Assembly: GCA_002313415.1 (NCBI GenBank)
Contig: DCBH01000100.1
Span: forward strand, 11,548 to 50,059
Length of the DNA: 38,512 nt
Direction: 5' to 3'
Source: Flavobacteriales bacterium UBA1112
GTDB taxonomy: Bacteria; Bacteroidota; Bacteroidia; Flavobacteriales_D; Sanyastnellaceae
Each line of letters opens with the position of its first letter. The stretch's first letter is position 1. A model generated the notes under the pieces. It was not told the origin of the DNA, searched no databases, and saw only the letters and a program-made list of their open reading frames with translations. A program made the position numbers and the translations under genes. This document shows, piece after piece, positions 1 through 7,998 of the stretch.

Positions 1-732
1 CACGCGCACGAAGAATTCGAGCTTTACGACTTCAGCATTACCAAATCTGTCTTTGGCATGCTCTTGATTATGACAATGTTGATTGTCATGTTTGGCCGAG
101 TTGCGACCAGTTATCGCACAAATCCTGGGCAAGCGCCCACAGGATTGACAAATTTCCTGGAGCCCCTTGTGATTTTTGTGCGTGACGACATTGCAGTGCC
201 GAGTTTGGGGGAGCACAAGGCAGAAAAGTTTTTGCCATTCCTGTTGACTTTGTTCTTTTTCATTCTGTTTGCAAACTTGTTGGGACTGATTCCGTTTATA
301 GGCGGTTTCAACATTACGGGGACTGTGGGAATAACGTTTGTTATGGCCGCCCTGGTGTTTTTAAGAACGACGCTAAATGGAAACAAAGACTACTGGGGAC
401 ACTTGTTTTGGCCTCCAGGAGTTCCTGTTTTTGTGATGCCAATCATCATTCCCATTGAAGTGATTGGAATGTTTCTGAAACCAATCGTCTTAATGATTCG
501 TTTGACTGCAAACATCACGGCGGGTCACATCATCATTCTTTCGTTTGTGAGTCTGATACTCATCTTCGGCGAAACATCGGCAGTTGCAGGATACGGCGTG
601 GGTGTTTTCTCAACCGCGTTTATGATTTTCATGTACTGCATTGAACTGCTCGTGGCGTTCTTGCAAGCATTTATCTTCACCCTCTTGGCGGCCATCTATT
701 TTGGAGAAGCCACACAAGAGGCCCATCATTGA
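1..732 (+). CDS. atpB: F0F1 ATP synthase subunit a (5' partial)
   Basis: This is the membrane-embedded stator subunit of the F0 proton channel. The reading frame is open from the first base, so the gene is cut by the window edge; 243 residues are visible and the ATG at 58 is internal. Several hydrophobic helices are evident. The motif MIRLTANITAGH contains the essential channel arginine (visible codon 167), equivalent to Arg210 of E. coli subunit a. Bacteroidota subunit a usually has a long N-terminal extension, so roughly a third of the protein is probably missing to the left. It heads the run atpB-E-F-H-A-G, with 29 bases to atpE. The family assignment is secure from the motif and the gene order. 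Confidence 0.97.
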   Translation, partial: HAHEEFELYDFSITKSVFGMLLIMTMLIVMFGRVATSYRTNPGQAPTGLTNFLEPLVIFVRDDIAVPSLGEHKAEKFLPFLLTLFFFILFANLLGLIPFIGGFNITGTVGITFVMAALVFLRTTLNGNKDYWGHLFWPPGVPVFVMPIIIPIEVIGMFLKPIVLMIRLTANITAGHIIILSFVSLILIFGETSAVAGYGVGVFSTAFMIFMYCIELLVAFLQAFIFTLLAAIYFGEATQEAHH

Positions 733-761
733 ATTTTTAATACACACTCAAAAATTGTCAC

Positions 762-1001
762 ATGGAATTGTTGACCATCCTTCTTGAAATTGGACAAGGC
801 CTTGCTGGCCTAGGTGCAGGCGCTGCAGCGATTGGTGCGGGCCTAGGTGTTGGACGCATTGGCGGCTCGGCACTTGAGGCCATGGCCCGTCAGCCTGAAA
901 TGGCGGGTGACCTTCGTACCAACATGATCATCGCGGCAGCACTCGTGGAGGGTGTCGCCCTGTTTGGCGCCATCATCTGTTTGCTCGTCGCCCTCGGCTG
1001 A
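762..1001 (+). CDS. atpE: F0F1 ATP synthase subunit c
   Basis: This is the 79-residue proteolipid of the rotating F0 ring. It has two hydrophobic helices: a glycine-rich first helix (GLGAGAAAIGAGLGVG, about residues 16-31) and a second helix around AALVEGVALFG. The loop RQPEM is the typical F1-facing loop. The ion-carrying carboxylate is Glu63. The sodium-type signature is not present: Gly follows the Glu, and there is no Gln at the matching helix-1 position. Proton coupling is therefore inferred. It lies between atpB and atpF, 6 bases before atpF, inside the operon. Confidence 0.97.
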   Translation: MELLTILLEIGQGLAGLGAGAAAIGAGLGVGRIGGSALEAMARQPEMAGDLRTNMIIAAALVEGVALFGAIICLLVALG

Positions 1002-1007
1002 TTTGTC

Positions 1008-1505
1008 ATGGACGCGCTATTGACACCCGCTTTCGGGACCGTCGTTTGGGCCACCATCGCCTTTTTGGTGGTGATGTTTTTGCTCCGCAAAATGGCGTGG
1101 GGTCCAATTCTGTCCGCGCTGAAAGAGCGCGAGGAGAACATTGCCAATGCGCTGAATGAGGCAGATCGTGCCCGTTCGGAAATGGCCGCTTTAAACGCAG
1201 ACAATGAACGGCTGCTTCAAGAGGCTCGGGTTGAGCGCGACTCCATGTTGCGAGAAGCTCGAGACATGGCGGACAAAGTGGTTGCCGACGCCAAGGCCAA
1301 AGCCAAAGAGGAGGCGTCCAGGGAGTCTGAAAAAGCCCGCCAAGTGATTGCAACTGAACGCAAGGCTGCAGTTGCGGAATTGAAAGCAGAAGTGGCAAAA
1401 CTCTCTGTAACCATCGCTGAAAAGTTGATTCGTTCAGAGTTGTCAGGCGAAGAAAAACAGCAAGCGCTGGTTCAAAAACTAATCGACGAAAGTCCATTGA
1501 ATTAA
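1008..1505 (+). CDS. atpF: F0F1 ATP synthase subunit b
   Basis: This is the 165-residue peripheral stalk subunit linking F0 to F1. One N-terminal membrane helix (about residues 7-25) is followed by WGPILSALKEREENIANAL, the usual start of the long charged coiled coil. The helix runs almost to the C-terminus and is rich in Glu, Lys, Arg and Ala. Length is normal for the family. The ATG at 1008 is 6 bases after atpE, and the stop is 3 bases before atpH, so the genes are tightly coupled. Only one b-type gene is present, consistent with a homodimeric stalk. Confidence 0.95.
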   Translation: MDALLTPAFGTVVWATIAFLVVMFLLRKMAWGPILSALKEREENIANALNEADRARSEMAALNADNERLLQEARVERDSMLREARDMADKVVADAKAKAKEEASRESEKARQVIATERKAAVAELKAEVAKLSVTIAEKLIRSELSGEEKQQALVQKLIDESPLN

Positions 1506-1508
1506 GCC

Positions 1509-2066
1509 ATGGCTGCAGCACGAGTCGCCGGACGTTACGCGAAAGCATTACTTTCTCTTGCCAAAGAGCGCAACGAGTTGGATGCCGTGGGTCGAGATTT
1601 GAACACGCTTCAGGCGTTGTTTGAAGATTCACGCGATTTGGTGACGTTGCTTCAAAGCCCCATTATCAAGGCAGATAAGAAGCAATCCATACTGGATGCG
1701 GTACTTCGTGGTCACATCGGCGAACTCACAGCAAGCTACTTGCAAATCCTGCTAAAAAAAGGCAGAGAGGGCTTGGTGAGGGACATGGTTCGAGAGGGCC
1801 AAACACAGCTGCGTATTTTGCGCAACATCCAGTCTGTGACAGTCACCACAGCGGTGGCTTTGACAGATGAGTTGCGCTCGAACATCTTAGCCCAGGTGTC
1901 AAAGGTGCATCAGGGCGAGGTGGATTTGACTGAAAAAATCAATCCTGACATCCTTGGGGGATACATCCTCCAATTGGGTGATCAGATGATTGATGCGTCG
2001 GTTAAGAGCCAAATTCAGGCGCTTGGCCGTGAACTCACTGAACACGATTACGAGCCCGAATTTTAA
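1509..2066 (+). CDS. atpH: F0F1 ATP synthase subunit delta (OSCP)
   Basis: This 185-residue protein is the delta/OSCP subunit that caps F1 and binds the b stalk. The N-terminus (ARVAGRYAKALLSLAKE) is the characteristic OSCP opening. The C-terminal half has the conserved block NPDILGGYILQLGDQMIDAS seen in nearly all AtpH proteins. Length is typical. It starts 3 bases after atpF and ends 21 bases before atpA. Confidence 0.95.
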   Translation: MAAARVAGRYAKALLSLAKERNELDAVGRDLNTLQALFEDSRDLVTLLQSPIIKADKKQSILDAVLRGHIGELTASYLQILLKKGREGLVRDMVREGQTQLRILRNIQSVTVTTAVALTDELRSNILAQVSKVHQGEVDLTEKINPDILGGYILQLGDQMIDASVKSQIQALGRELTEHDYEPEF

Positions 2067-2087
2067 TCGGGACAAAATCAAAAACTG

Positions 2088-3665
2088 ATGGCTGAAATTA
2101 ATCCAGCAGAAGTCTCCAGCATCCTACGAGAGCAACTCGCGGGAGCTGCAAGCGCAGCGCAACTCGAAGAAGTTGGCACCGTCCTTCAAGTGGGAGACGG
2201 AATTGCCCGTATTTATGGACTGACGAGTGTGCAGTCAGGGGAATTGATCGAATTTGAAAATGGCGTTCGCGGCATTGTCCTCAACTTGGAAGAGGACAAC
2301 GTAGGTGTTGTGCTGCTAGAGCCTTCAGGTGATTTGAAGGAAGGAAGTACAGCAAAACGCACGAACACCATTGCTTCGGTGAAGGTGGGCGAAGGCATGC
2401 TTGGTCGCGTGGTGAACATGCTGGGAGAGCCCATTGATGGGAAAGGCCCAATCACGGGAGAGACATTTGAAATGCCCGTTGAGCGCAAAGCGCCAGGAGT
2501 GATTTTTCGTCAACCGGTAAATGAACCGCTTCAAACCGGCATCAAATCCATTGATGCGATGATTCCGATTGGCCGTGGTCAGCGAGAGCTCATCATTGGC
2601 GATCGCCAGACAGGTAAGACAACGGTGGCCATTGACACCATCATCAATCAGAAAGAATTTTATGATGCCGGTGAGCCGGTGTTTTGCATTTACGTGGCTG
2701 TAGGCCAAAAAGGTTCGACGGTGGCTGGCATCGTGAACACGTTAGATGCGGCAGGCGCGATGGCTTATACGGTTGTGGTGGCCGCCACGGCTTCAGACCC
2801 CGCACCGCTTCAGTTTTATGCGCCATTCACAGGGGCAGCCATTGGTGAATATTTCCGCGACACAGGCCGTCCTGCCTTGGTGGTGTACGACGACTTGTCC
2901 AAACAAGCTGTGGCGTATCGAGAGGTGTCCTTGTTGCTGCGACGCCCACCAGGTCGTGAGGCATATCCAGGCGACGTTTTTTATCTCCACTCTCGTTTGC
3001 TTGAGCGCGCGGCCAAAGTCATCTCCGAGGACAGCATTGCGTCTCAAATGAACGACCTACCAGAATCTCTTAAGAGCAAGGTGAAAGGAGGAGGTTCCCT
3101 GACTGCCCTTCCCATCATTGAGACTCAGGCGGGCGATGTTTCTGCATACATCCCAACCAATGTGATTTCGATTACAGATGGGCAAATCTTCCTGGAGTCC
3201 AATCTTTTCCTGTCGGGCGTTCGTCCCGCAATCAACGTGGGAATCTCCGTGAGCCGCGTGGGAGGCTCGGCGCAAATCAAATCCATGAAAAAGGTGGCCG
3301 GCACCCTCAAACTGGACCAAGCCCAATTCCGGGAACTCGAGGCATTTGCCAAGTTTGGCTCTGACCTGGACGATGCAACCAAAGCGGTTCTTGGCAAAGG
3401 AGAGCGCAACGTGGAAATTTTGAAGCAAAATCAAAATTCTCCGCTCCCAGTGGAGGAACAAATCGCCATCATTTATTGTGGCACCAAAAACCTTTTGAAG
3501 GACGTCCCCGTTGACAAGGTGCGTGCGTTTGAAGCAGAGTTTTTGGACTACTTGAGAAACAAACACGCAGACACATTGGCCGCGTTGAAAGCGGGCAAAT
3601 ACACGGATGCGGAAACGAGTGTAATTGAATCAGCCGCGGCAGAAATGACCGCCAGTTACGCCTGA
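2088..3665 (+). CDS. atpA: F0F1 ATP synthase subunit alpha
   Basis: This is the 525-residue non-catalytic nucleotide-binding subunit of F1. The Walker A P-loop GDRQTGKT is at residues 171-178. Downstream blocks typical of alpha include VYDDLSKQAVAYREVSLLLRR and the family signature PAINVGISVSRVGGSAQ. The N-terminal beta-barrel and C-terminal helical domain are intact and length is normal. It lies between atpH and atpG, with 10 bases to atpG. The catalytic beta subunit gene atpD is not in this window. Confidence 0.98.
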   Translation: MAEINPAEVSSILREQLAGAASAAQLEEVGTVLQVGDGIARIYGLTSVQSGELIEFENGVRGIVLNLEEDNVGVVLLEPSGDLKEGSTAKRTNTIASVKVGEGMLGRVVNMLGEPIDGKGPITGETFEMPVERKAPGVIFRQPVNEPLQTGIKSIDAMIPIGRGQRELIIGDRQTGKTTVAIDTIINQKEFYDAGEPVFCIYVAVGQKGSTVAGIVNTLDAAGAMAYTVVVAATASDPAPLQFYAPFTGAAIGEYFRDTGRPALVVYDDLSKQAVAYREVSLLLRRPPGREAYPGDVFYLHSRLLERAAKVISEDSIASQMNDLPESLKSKVKGGGSLTALPIIETQAGDVSAYIPTNVISITDGQIFLESNLFLSGVRPAINVGISVSRVGGSAQIKSMKKVAGTLKLDQAQFRELEAFAKFGSDLDDATKAVLGKGERNVEILKQNQNSPLPVEEQIAIIYCGTKNLLKDVPVDKVRAFEAEFLDYLRNKHADTLAALKAGKYTDAETSVIESAAAEMTASYA

Positions 3666-3675
3666 TTGAGAAGCC

Positions 3676-4560
3676 ATGGCCGGAGGACTTCAAGAAGTAC
3701 GCGAACGCATCACCTCGGTGCAGAACACCATGCAGATCACCTCTGCGATGAAGATGGTGTCTGCCGCCAAGCTTCGACGCGCACAAGACGCCATCACACA
3801 GATGCGTCCTTATGCGGTGAAGCTACAAGGCATGTTGGAGAATGTCAGTGCGAGCCTAGAGCGTGGAGAGGGGCAATATTCTGAAGTCCGAGAGGTAAAG
3901 CGTGTGTTGATTGTGTCCATTACGTCCAATCGGGGGTTGTGTGGGGCTTTTAACAACAACATTGTGAAGCTTACCACCAATGCTGTCGAAGCGTGCAAGA
4001 GTGAGGGACATGCATACAGTGTTCTTCCCTTGGGTAAAAAAGCGTTGGATGCGGCCATTCGGCTGCAATGGCCGGTGGCTGAAGGGTTCGGTGACGCATC
4101 GACTTCGCTGTTCAACAACCTCGATTTCTTGCATGCCTCTGAGGTCGCGAATGAGGTCATGGCGCAATTTGCTTCGGGCACCTACGACCGCGTGGTTTTG
4201 GCCTACAACCAATTCAAAAATGCAGCGGTGCAGATTCCCACGGAGGAAGCATTTTTGCCAATGTTGCCTCAGACAGAAGGGGGGGGTGCGGCATCGTCAG
4301 TGGATTACATCTTTGAACCAAACAAAGAAGAAATAGTGGAGCGGATGCTTCCAAACGCCCTGCGTGTTCAACTGTACAAAGCGCTTTTAGACAGCCATGC
4401 AGCGGAACATGGTGCCCGTATGACAGCAATGCACCAAGCGACAGACAACGGAGGTGAGATTCTGCGTGATTTGCGCATCACCTACAACAAGGCGCGTCAA
4501 ACAGCCATTACAACGGAAATCCTTGAGATTGTTGCGGGTTCAGAAGCTCTGGACGGTTAA
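3676..4560 (+). CDS. atpG: F0F1 ATP synthase subunit gamma
   Basis: This is the 294-residue central rotor shaft of F1. The N-terminal helix begins LQEVRERITSVQNTMQITSA and the C-terminal helix contains ITYNKARQTAITTEILEIV; these two form the coiled-coil shaft that turns inside the alpha3beta3 ring. ITSNRGLCGAFNNNI is the conserved gamma core motif. Length is normal. It is the last ATP synthase gene here; 45 bases follow before the histidine kinase, with no obvious terminator, so read-through into the kinase gene is possible. Confidence 0.97.
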   Translation: MAGGLQEVRERITSVQNTMQITSAMKMVSAAKLRRAQDAITQMRPYAVKLQGMLENVSASLERGEGQYSEVREVKRVLIVSITSNRGLCGAFNNNIVKLTTNAVEACKSEGHAYSVLPLGKKALDAAIRLQWPVAEGFGDASTSLFNNLDFLHASEVANEVMAQFASGTYDRVVLAYNQFKNAAVQIPTEEAFLPMLPQTEGGGAASSVDYIFEPNKEEIVERMLPNALRVQLYKALLDSHAAEHGARMTAMHQATDNGGEILRDLRITYNKARQTAITTEILEIVAGSEALDG

Positions 4561-4605
4561 GGAACACCCGCTTTTTCTTGGCACGCTTTGTGATTAGCTT
4601 GACCC

Positions 4606-6048
4606 ATGGGTTTGAGGTTCCGCATTTTCTTGGGCATGATGGCTGTGGTGTTTTGTGCGTTGTTGGCCACTGGGTATGTGGCGTATCGATATGGTGCGGA
4701 TGCGGAAACGTCTTACAACGCTCAACGTCTCTTGCGAAAGGAGGCCGCCCTTCGTCGAAGCTTGTCGTACATGTTGGAGCGTATGGGCGGTTCGGTAAGT
4801 CAAGACAGTCTTTCGGTGGTGTTTACCAATCGAATTTGTGAGCTTGCAGATGTCCACAGCTTGACGTTTTCGCTCTACGACAAGCGAGGGCATCTGGTCA
4901 CGACTTCAGCGGGCCCTGGGGCTCCAGACAGCACGGTGTCGCTTAGCTTGCCAAACGCCATATTGGAATCTGCGACTGACGGCTCAGGAAGAACAGAGAT
5001 TCCGAATGTTCGGGGAGGCACCGACGTGGTTTGGCCATTGTTCACTTCTCGTGGGGAAGTCTTGGCCTTAGGCCATGTTCATTACGATCCCAGGGAGGCC
5101 GAGGAAGCTGATTGGCGGTCGTTCTTGATTCGGCTTGCCCCCGTGTATTTGCTGTTGTTTGGTTTGGTGAGTTTGTTGGCTTTTTCGTTGTCAAACTCCA
5201 TTGTCAGGCCGCTGAGCCGCCTCAGCCTGGATATGCAGTCAAACCCTTTGAAGCGCACGAATTCAAAGACCTTGGACTACCGCTGGAGAGACGAGATCGG
5301 CGGGCTGGTGCAGTCGTACAATGCATTGTTAGGCCAATTGGAGGAAAGCATGAATGCACGTGCCTCTTTGGAGCGTGAAGTGGCTTGGCGTGAAATGGCG
5401 CAGCAAGTCGCCCATGAGATCAAAAATCCATTGACACCCCTGAAATTAGGAGCTCAGCATTTGGAGCGGGCTTGGTTAGATCAGGCTGACGATTTTGAGT
5501 TGAGGCTGAAGAGATACACCCAAACCACGATTCAGCAAATTGATGCCCTGAGTCACATCGCTGAGGGGTTTGCGTTGTTGGCCACGGATGGTCAATCGGA
5601 AGAAGGGCGGCTGGACCTGTGTGCGTTGCTTCAGGACGCCGTGTATCTCCACGAAGCAAATGGAGTGTCGGTTTCTGTGCCCACAGAGCCCGTGTTTGTG
5701 GTGGCCGATCGAACGCGGCTGATGCGGGCGTTCAACAACCTCATTCAAAACGCACTGGAGTCCACGGATCGCGATTCCGTTGAGGTGCGGGTGGTGCTTT
5801 CGGCAACGGAAAAGGAGGCGGTGGTGGACGTCGAGGACTCCGGTGAGGGAATTGCGGCGGAGCGTCTTGAACGCATCTTCGAACCCAAATTCACGACCAA
5901 GACGCATGGTCTCGGATTGGGGTTGGCCATGGTCCGGGCAATTGTGCAGGGAGCGAAAGGGCGGATTTCGGTCAAATCGAAAGTAGGTAAGGGCTCCTGC
6001 TTTTCGGTAACACTTCCGCTTGTCTCGTCAGCGAACGAGGGGGTATAG
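4606..6048 (+). CDS. Membrane sensor histidine kinase, NtrY-like
   Basis: This is a 480-residue membrane histidine kinase. An N-terminal helix (about 4-27) and a second helix (about 172-195) flank an extracytoplasmic sensing region of about 145 residues with no recognised domain. A HAMP linker follows. The H-box QQVAHEIKNPLTPLKLG places the phospho-accepting His at 270. The ATPase has the N-box NNLIQNALES (Asn382), G1 DSGEGI (Asp411) and G2 GLGLGLAMV (437 onward). The EIKNPLTPL form resembles NtrY-type kinases. No response regulator gene is adjacent, so its partner is elsewhere. The 3' end overlaps the convergent cyclase gene by 21 bases. The signal sensed is unknown. Confidence 0.93.
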   Translation: MGLRFRIFLGMMAVVFCALLATGYVAYRYGADAETSYNAQRLLRKEAALRRSLSYMLERMGGSVSQDSLSVVFTNRICELADVHSLTFSLYDKRGHLVTTSAGPGAPDSTVSLSLPNAILESATDGSGRTEIPNVRGGTDVVWPLFTSRGEVLALGHVHYDPREAEEADWRSFLIRLAPVYLLLFGLVSLLAFSLSNSIVRPLSRLSLDMQSNPLKRTNSKTLDYRWRDEIGGLVQSYNALLGQLEESMNARASLEREVAWREMAQQVAHEIKNPLTPLKLGAQHLERAWLDQADDFELRLKRYTQTTIQQIDALSHIAEGFALLATDGQSEEGRLDLCALLQDAVYLHEANGVSVSVPTEPVFVVADRTRLMRAFNNLIQNALESTDRDSVEVRVVLSATEKEAVVDVEDSGEGIAAERLERIFEPKFTTKTHGLGLGLAMVRAIVQGAKGRISVKSKVGKGSCFSVTLPLVSSANEGV

Positions 6049-6786
6049 AACGGGTCGGCTGGTCGCAGCATCGTTTTGCATTGGCGCGACAGCCAAATGG
6101 AGCACATACATGCCGTCAGGAGCGCTGGAGGGCATGTAGATAAGCTCAGTGATGGAACATTGGTGTCTTGGGCTTTCAGGGACGCCCCAAAACGCGCGAT
6201 GGGCCTCCAAGCGCCCGCCATCAACTTCACGATCGACGGAGGGCAGGTCGACGAGAAGGTGTTCTACACCTTTTTCGACGAGAAGTTTCATGAAGTCCAC
6301 AGTGAAATATGGTGGGTTGGTGTTTGACCAAGATCGAGTTCTCTTGTCAGCGCCATTGGGTAAGGTTCGAATGACGAGTGCCGGAGGCCATGTGCCGTCA
6401 GGCATGGACTCAAGGTGATTTGCGTCGATAATCAAGTCTTCTCCTCGAGCTTGAGGAGATACCGTTGTTGCCAAACAGACAAAGTGGGCCGTTTCATTTC
6501 GGAACAAAGGATCCACAGGGTGGATGACGGAAGTGATGTGACCTAGGCATTCCGTGTGTGTTCCATGGCCATGGGGATTGAACATCACATTTCGAAAATT
6601 GACAGCACCACCTTCAGCGACTGCTCCGACAAATCCGTCACTTCTGACGGGCTCCATACGAGGAGCGTTGACGTACCAAGCGCTTGGGTTGGCTCCGCCG
6701 TTTCCTACAAGAACGGTGCTGAGATCGAGGGGTTTTGTGAGATCGGCTTTGAGGGCCAACCCGTTCCATTCAAAATGACAATTCAT
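6028..6786 (-). CDS. Cyclase family protein (kynurenine formamidase-like metal hydrolase)
   Basis: This 252-residue protein belongs to the cyclase/arylformamidase family (Pfam Cyclase), metal-dependent hydrolases of amide or ester bonds. The metal-binding signature is NPHGHGTHTECLGH (residues 70-83), a version of HxGTHxDxPxH with Glu replacing Asp, a form I recall from other Bacteroidota members. A later segment, ANHLESMPDGTWPPALVIRT, fits the same fold. The family includes kynurenine formamidase, but there is no tryptophan catabolism gene nearby, so the substrate is unknown. It begins just beyond the terminator of the upstream outer-membrane gene and ends inside the 3' end of the convergent kinase gene. 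Confidence 0.82.
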   Translation of the reverse strand: MNCHFEWNGLALKADLTKPLDLSTVLVGNGGANPSAWYVNAPRMEPVRSDGFVGAVAEGGAVNFRNVMFNPHGHGTHTECLGHITSVIHPVDPLFRNETAHFVCLATTVSPQARGEDLIIDANHLESMPDGTWPPALVIRTLPNGADKRTRSWSNTNPPYFTVDFMKLLVEKGVEHLLVDLPSVDREVDGGRLEAHRAFWGVPESPRHQCSITELIYMPSSAPDGMYVLHLAVAPMQNDAATSRPVLYPLVR

Positions 6787-6801
6787 GAGGCCAAGAAACG
6801 A

Positions 6802-6828
6802 AGAAAGGCGCCACGTGGGCGCCTTTCT
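6802..6828 (-). terminator. Rho-independent terminator of the beta-barrel gene
   Basis: A perfect 11-bp inverted repeat (AGAAAGGCGCC / GGCGCCTTTCT) with a 5-base loop lies 24 bases past the stop of the minus-strand gene 6853-7869. Read on the minus strand it is followed by a T-rich tract (TTTCTTCGTTTCTTGG). It also separates that gene from the cyclase gene, whose start is 15 bases further on, so the cyclase gene needs its own promoter or depends on read-through. Confidence 0.85.
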
Positions 6829-6852
6829 GTGAAAGTCGGTGCGGGTTTGTTC

Positions 6853-7869
6853 TTATTCGAACAAGAATCCAATCCGGAGCATGCCTGTGGTGTACGTGCC
6901 CAAGAAGTTAGATCCATTGAAGAAGGCATCACGAGGAGAATCAATCAACGCATCTTGAGTGGCAGGTGACTGCTCAACCCAATCGCTCCAGAGACCGTCG
7001 GCAGCGATGTACGCTGCTTGGTCCGCAGGGCCTCCATTGAGATTCACAGAGTTGACACCGTCACCGAGCCAGGGCTCGCCATTGATGATGTAGTTTACAT
7101 CTGTTGCACTGTTCCACTGGAATCCTGTGCCGCCAGTGACGGTGTTTTGGACCAGATTGGATGAATTTTCGTCACCCGAACCACCATCAAAGTAAATGTT
7201 GAACGCATTGTTGTCGCTCGCAGTGATGGTCGAAGTAATGCCAGAGGTTTGAGAGAACCGAAGGCCAGCTTCAAATCCGACATAGATGGCATCGTTAAAG
7301 TAGTAGTCTGCACCAAAAAGCAAATCCACATTGAATGAACTCGACTTGATTTCATTTGCATAAGACCAAACCCCCCAGTTTGCTGGATCGGGTTCGTCTT
7401 CCCAGAAACCAGAATTGACAGTACCACCATCGAGATTTAGTGCGCTAAAGCGCTCCCTTTGCAACGTCAGGGAGTTCATGCTAAAGCCCGCTGCCAAAGC
7501 CATGTAAGGAGACAAATTGTCTGTGCCTCTGAAGTGTCTTTCGTAACCGACACCAATGTCAAACCGTGAGTGGTTGTTGGTAAGGAATAGGTCTGGGTGT
7601 GTGAGTGTTCCTGTGGCGCCTGCCTCTTGAAGAGAATTTTCTGGCACCACGAGAAAACTGTTGCTGGTGTTGTTAAGACCAAGGGTCACCCGGAGGGCAG
7701 CATCATCGTCCAAGAAGTTTCGGTATTTGATGACTGAAGCGTTGATTGGACTGGCACCAAACGGGTTGAAAGAGACTTCAACGTTGTGCTCTCCGCCCAG
7801 CTGCTTTTGTGCGTTGGCGGATGTAAAAGCCACAGCGATTGCGGCTAAGGTGAACATCAGTTTTTTCAT
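6853..7869 (-). CDS. Secreted outer-membrane beta-barrel-like protein, function unknown
   Basis: This is a 338-residue protein. A signal peptide (MKKLMFTLAAIAVAFTSANA, cut before QKQLGG) sends it through Sec. The mature part alternates polar and hydrophobic residues in strand-like blocks, for example FDIGVGYERHFRG and YVGFEAGLRFSQTSG. It ends in MLRIGFLFE, an aromatic-rich final strand typical of outer-membrane barrels. Long Asn/Gly/Asp-rich segments look like surface loops. It resembles the generic outer-membrane beta-barrel proteins of Bacteroidota. No enzymatic motif is visible and no specific function can be assigned. It appears to be a single-gene transcription unit with its own promoter-like box and terminator. 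Confidence 0.8.
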   Translation of the reverse strand: MKKLMFTLAAIAVAFTSANAQKQLGGEHNVEVSFNPFGASPINASVIKYRNFLDDDAALRVTLGLNNTSNSFLVVPENSLQEAGATGTLTHPDLFLTNNHSRFDIGVGYERHFRGTDNLSPYMALAAGFSMNSLTLQRERFSALNLDGGTVNSGFWEDEPDPANWGVWSYANEIKSSSFNVDLLFGADYYFNDAIYVGFEAGLRFSQTSGITSTITASDNNAFNIYFDGGSGDENSSNLVQNTVTGGTGFQWNSATDVNYIINGEPWLGDGVNSVNLNGGPADQAAYIAADGLWSDWVEQSPATQDALIDSPRDAFFNGSNFLGTYTTGMLRIGFLFE

Positions 7870-7873
7870 GACT

Positions 7874-7905
7874 GAAATTTAGGTTTCAATGATTTGGTTG
7901 TGCAA
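7874..7905 (-). promoter_or_regulatory. Putative Bacteroidota-type promoter for the beta-barrel gene
   Basis: On the minus strand, TTG (7905-7903) is followed after 21 bases by TAAATTTC (7881-7874), which matches the Bacteroidota -7 box TAnnTTTG at all but the last base. The box ends only 4 bases before the ATG at 7869, so the transcript would have almost no leader. The rest of the 129-base gap to glmS holds nothing else convincing. Confidence 0.4.
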
Positions 7906-7998
7906 GAAAGCACACAATGAGAGATTTACAATACTCGGCGGTTGTGAACATTCACATAAACACCTGTTAATAAGCGCGTGAGCGCCAGCATTTACGGG

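Noticed and set aside
1006..1632. 208-codon minus-strand frame over atpF and atpH
   Set aside because: It is antisense to two well-supported ATP synthase genes and its protein has no recognisable features.
7974..7985. Possible terminator after glmS (GCGC-GTGA-GCGC)
   Set aside because: The stem is only 4 bp and the downstream T-tract on the minus strand is interrupted; too weak to call.
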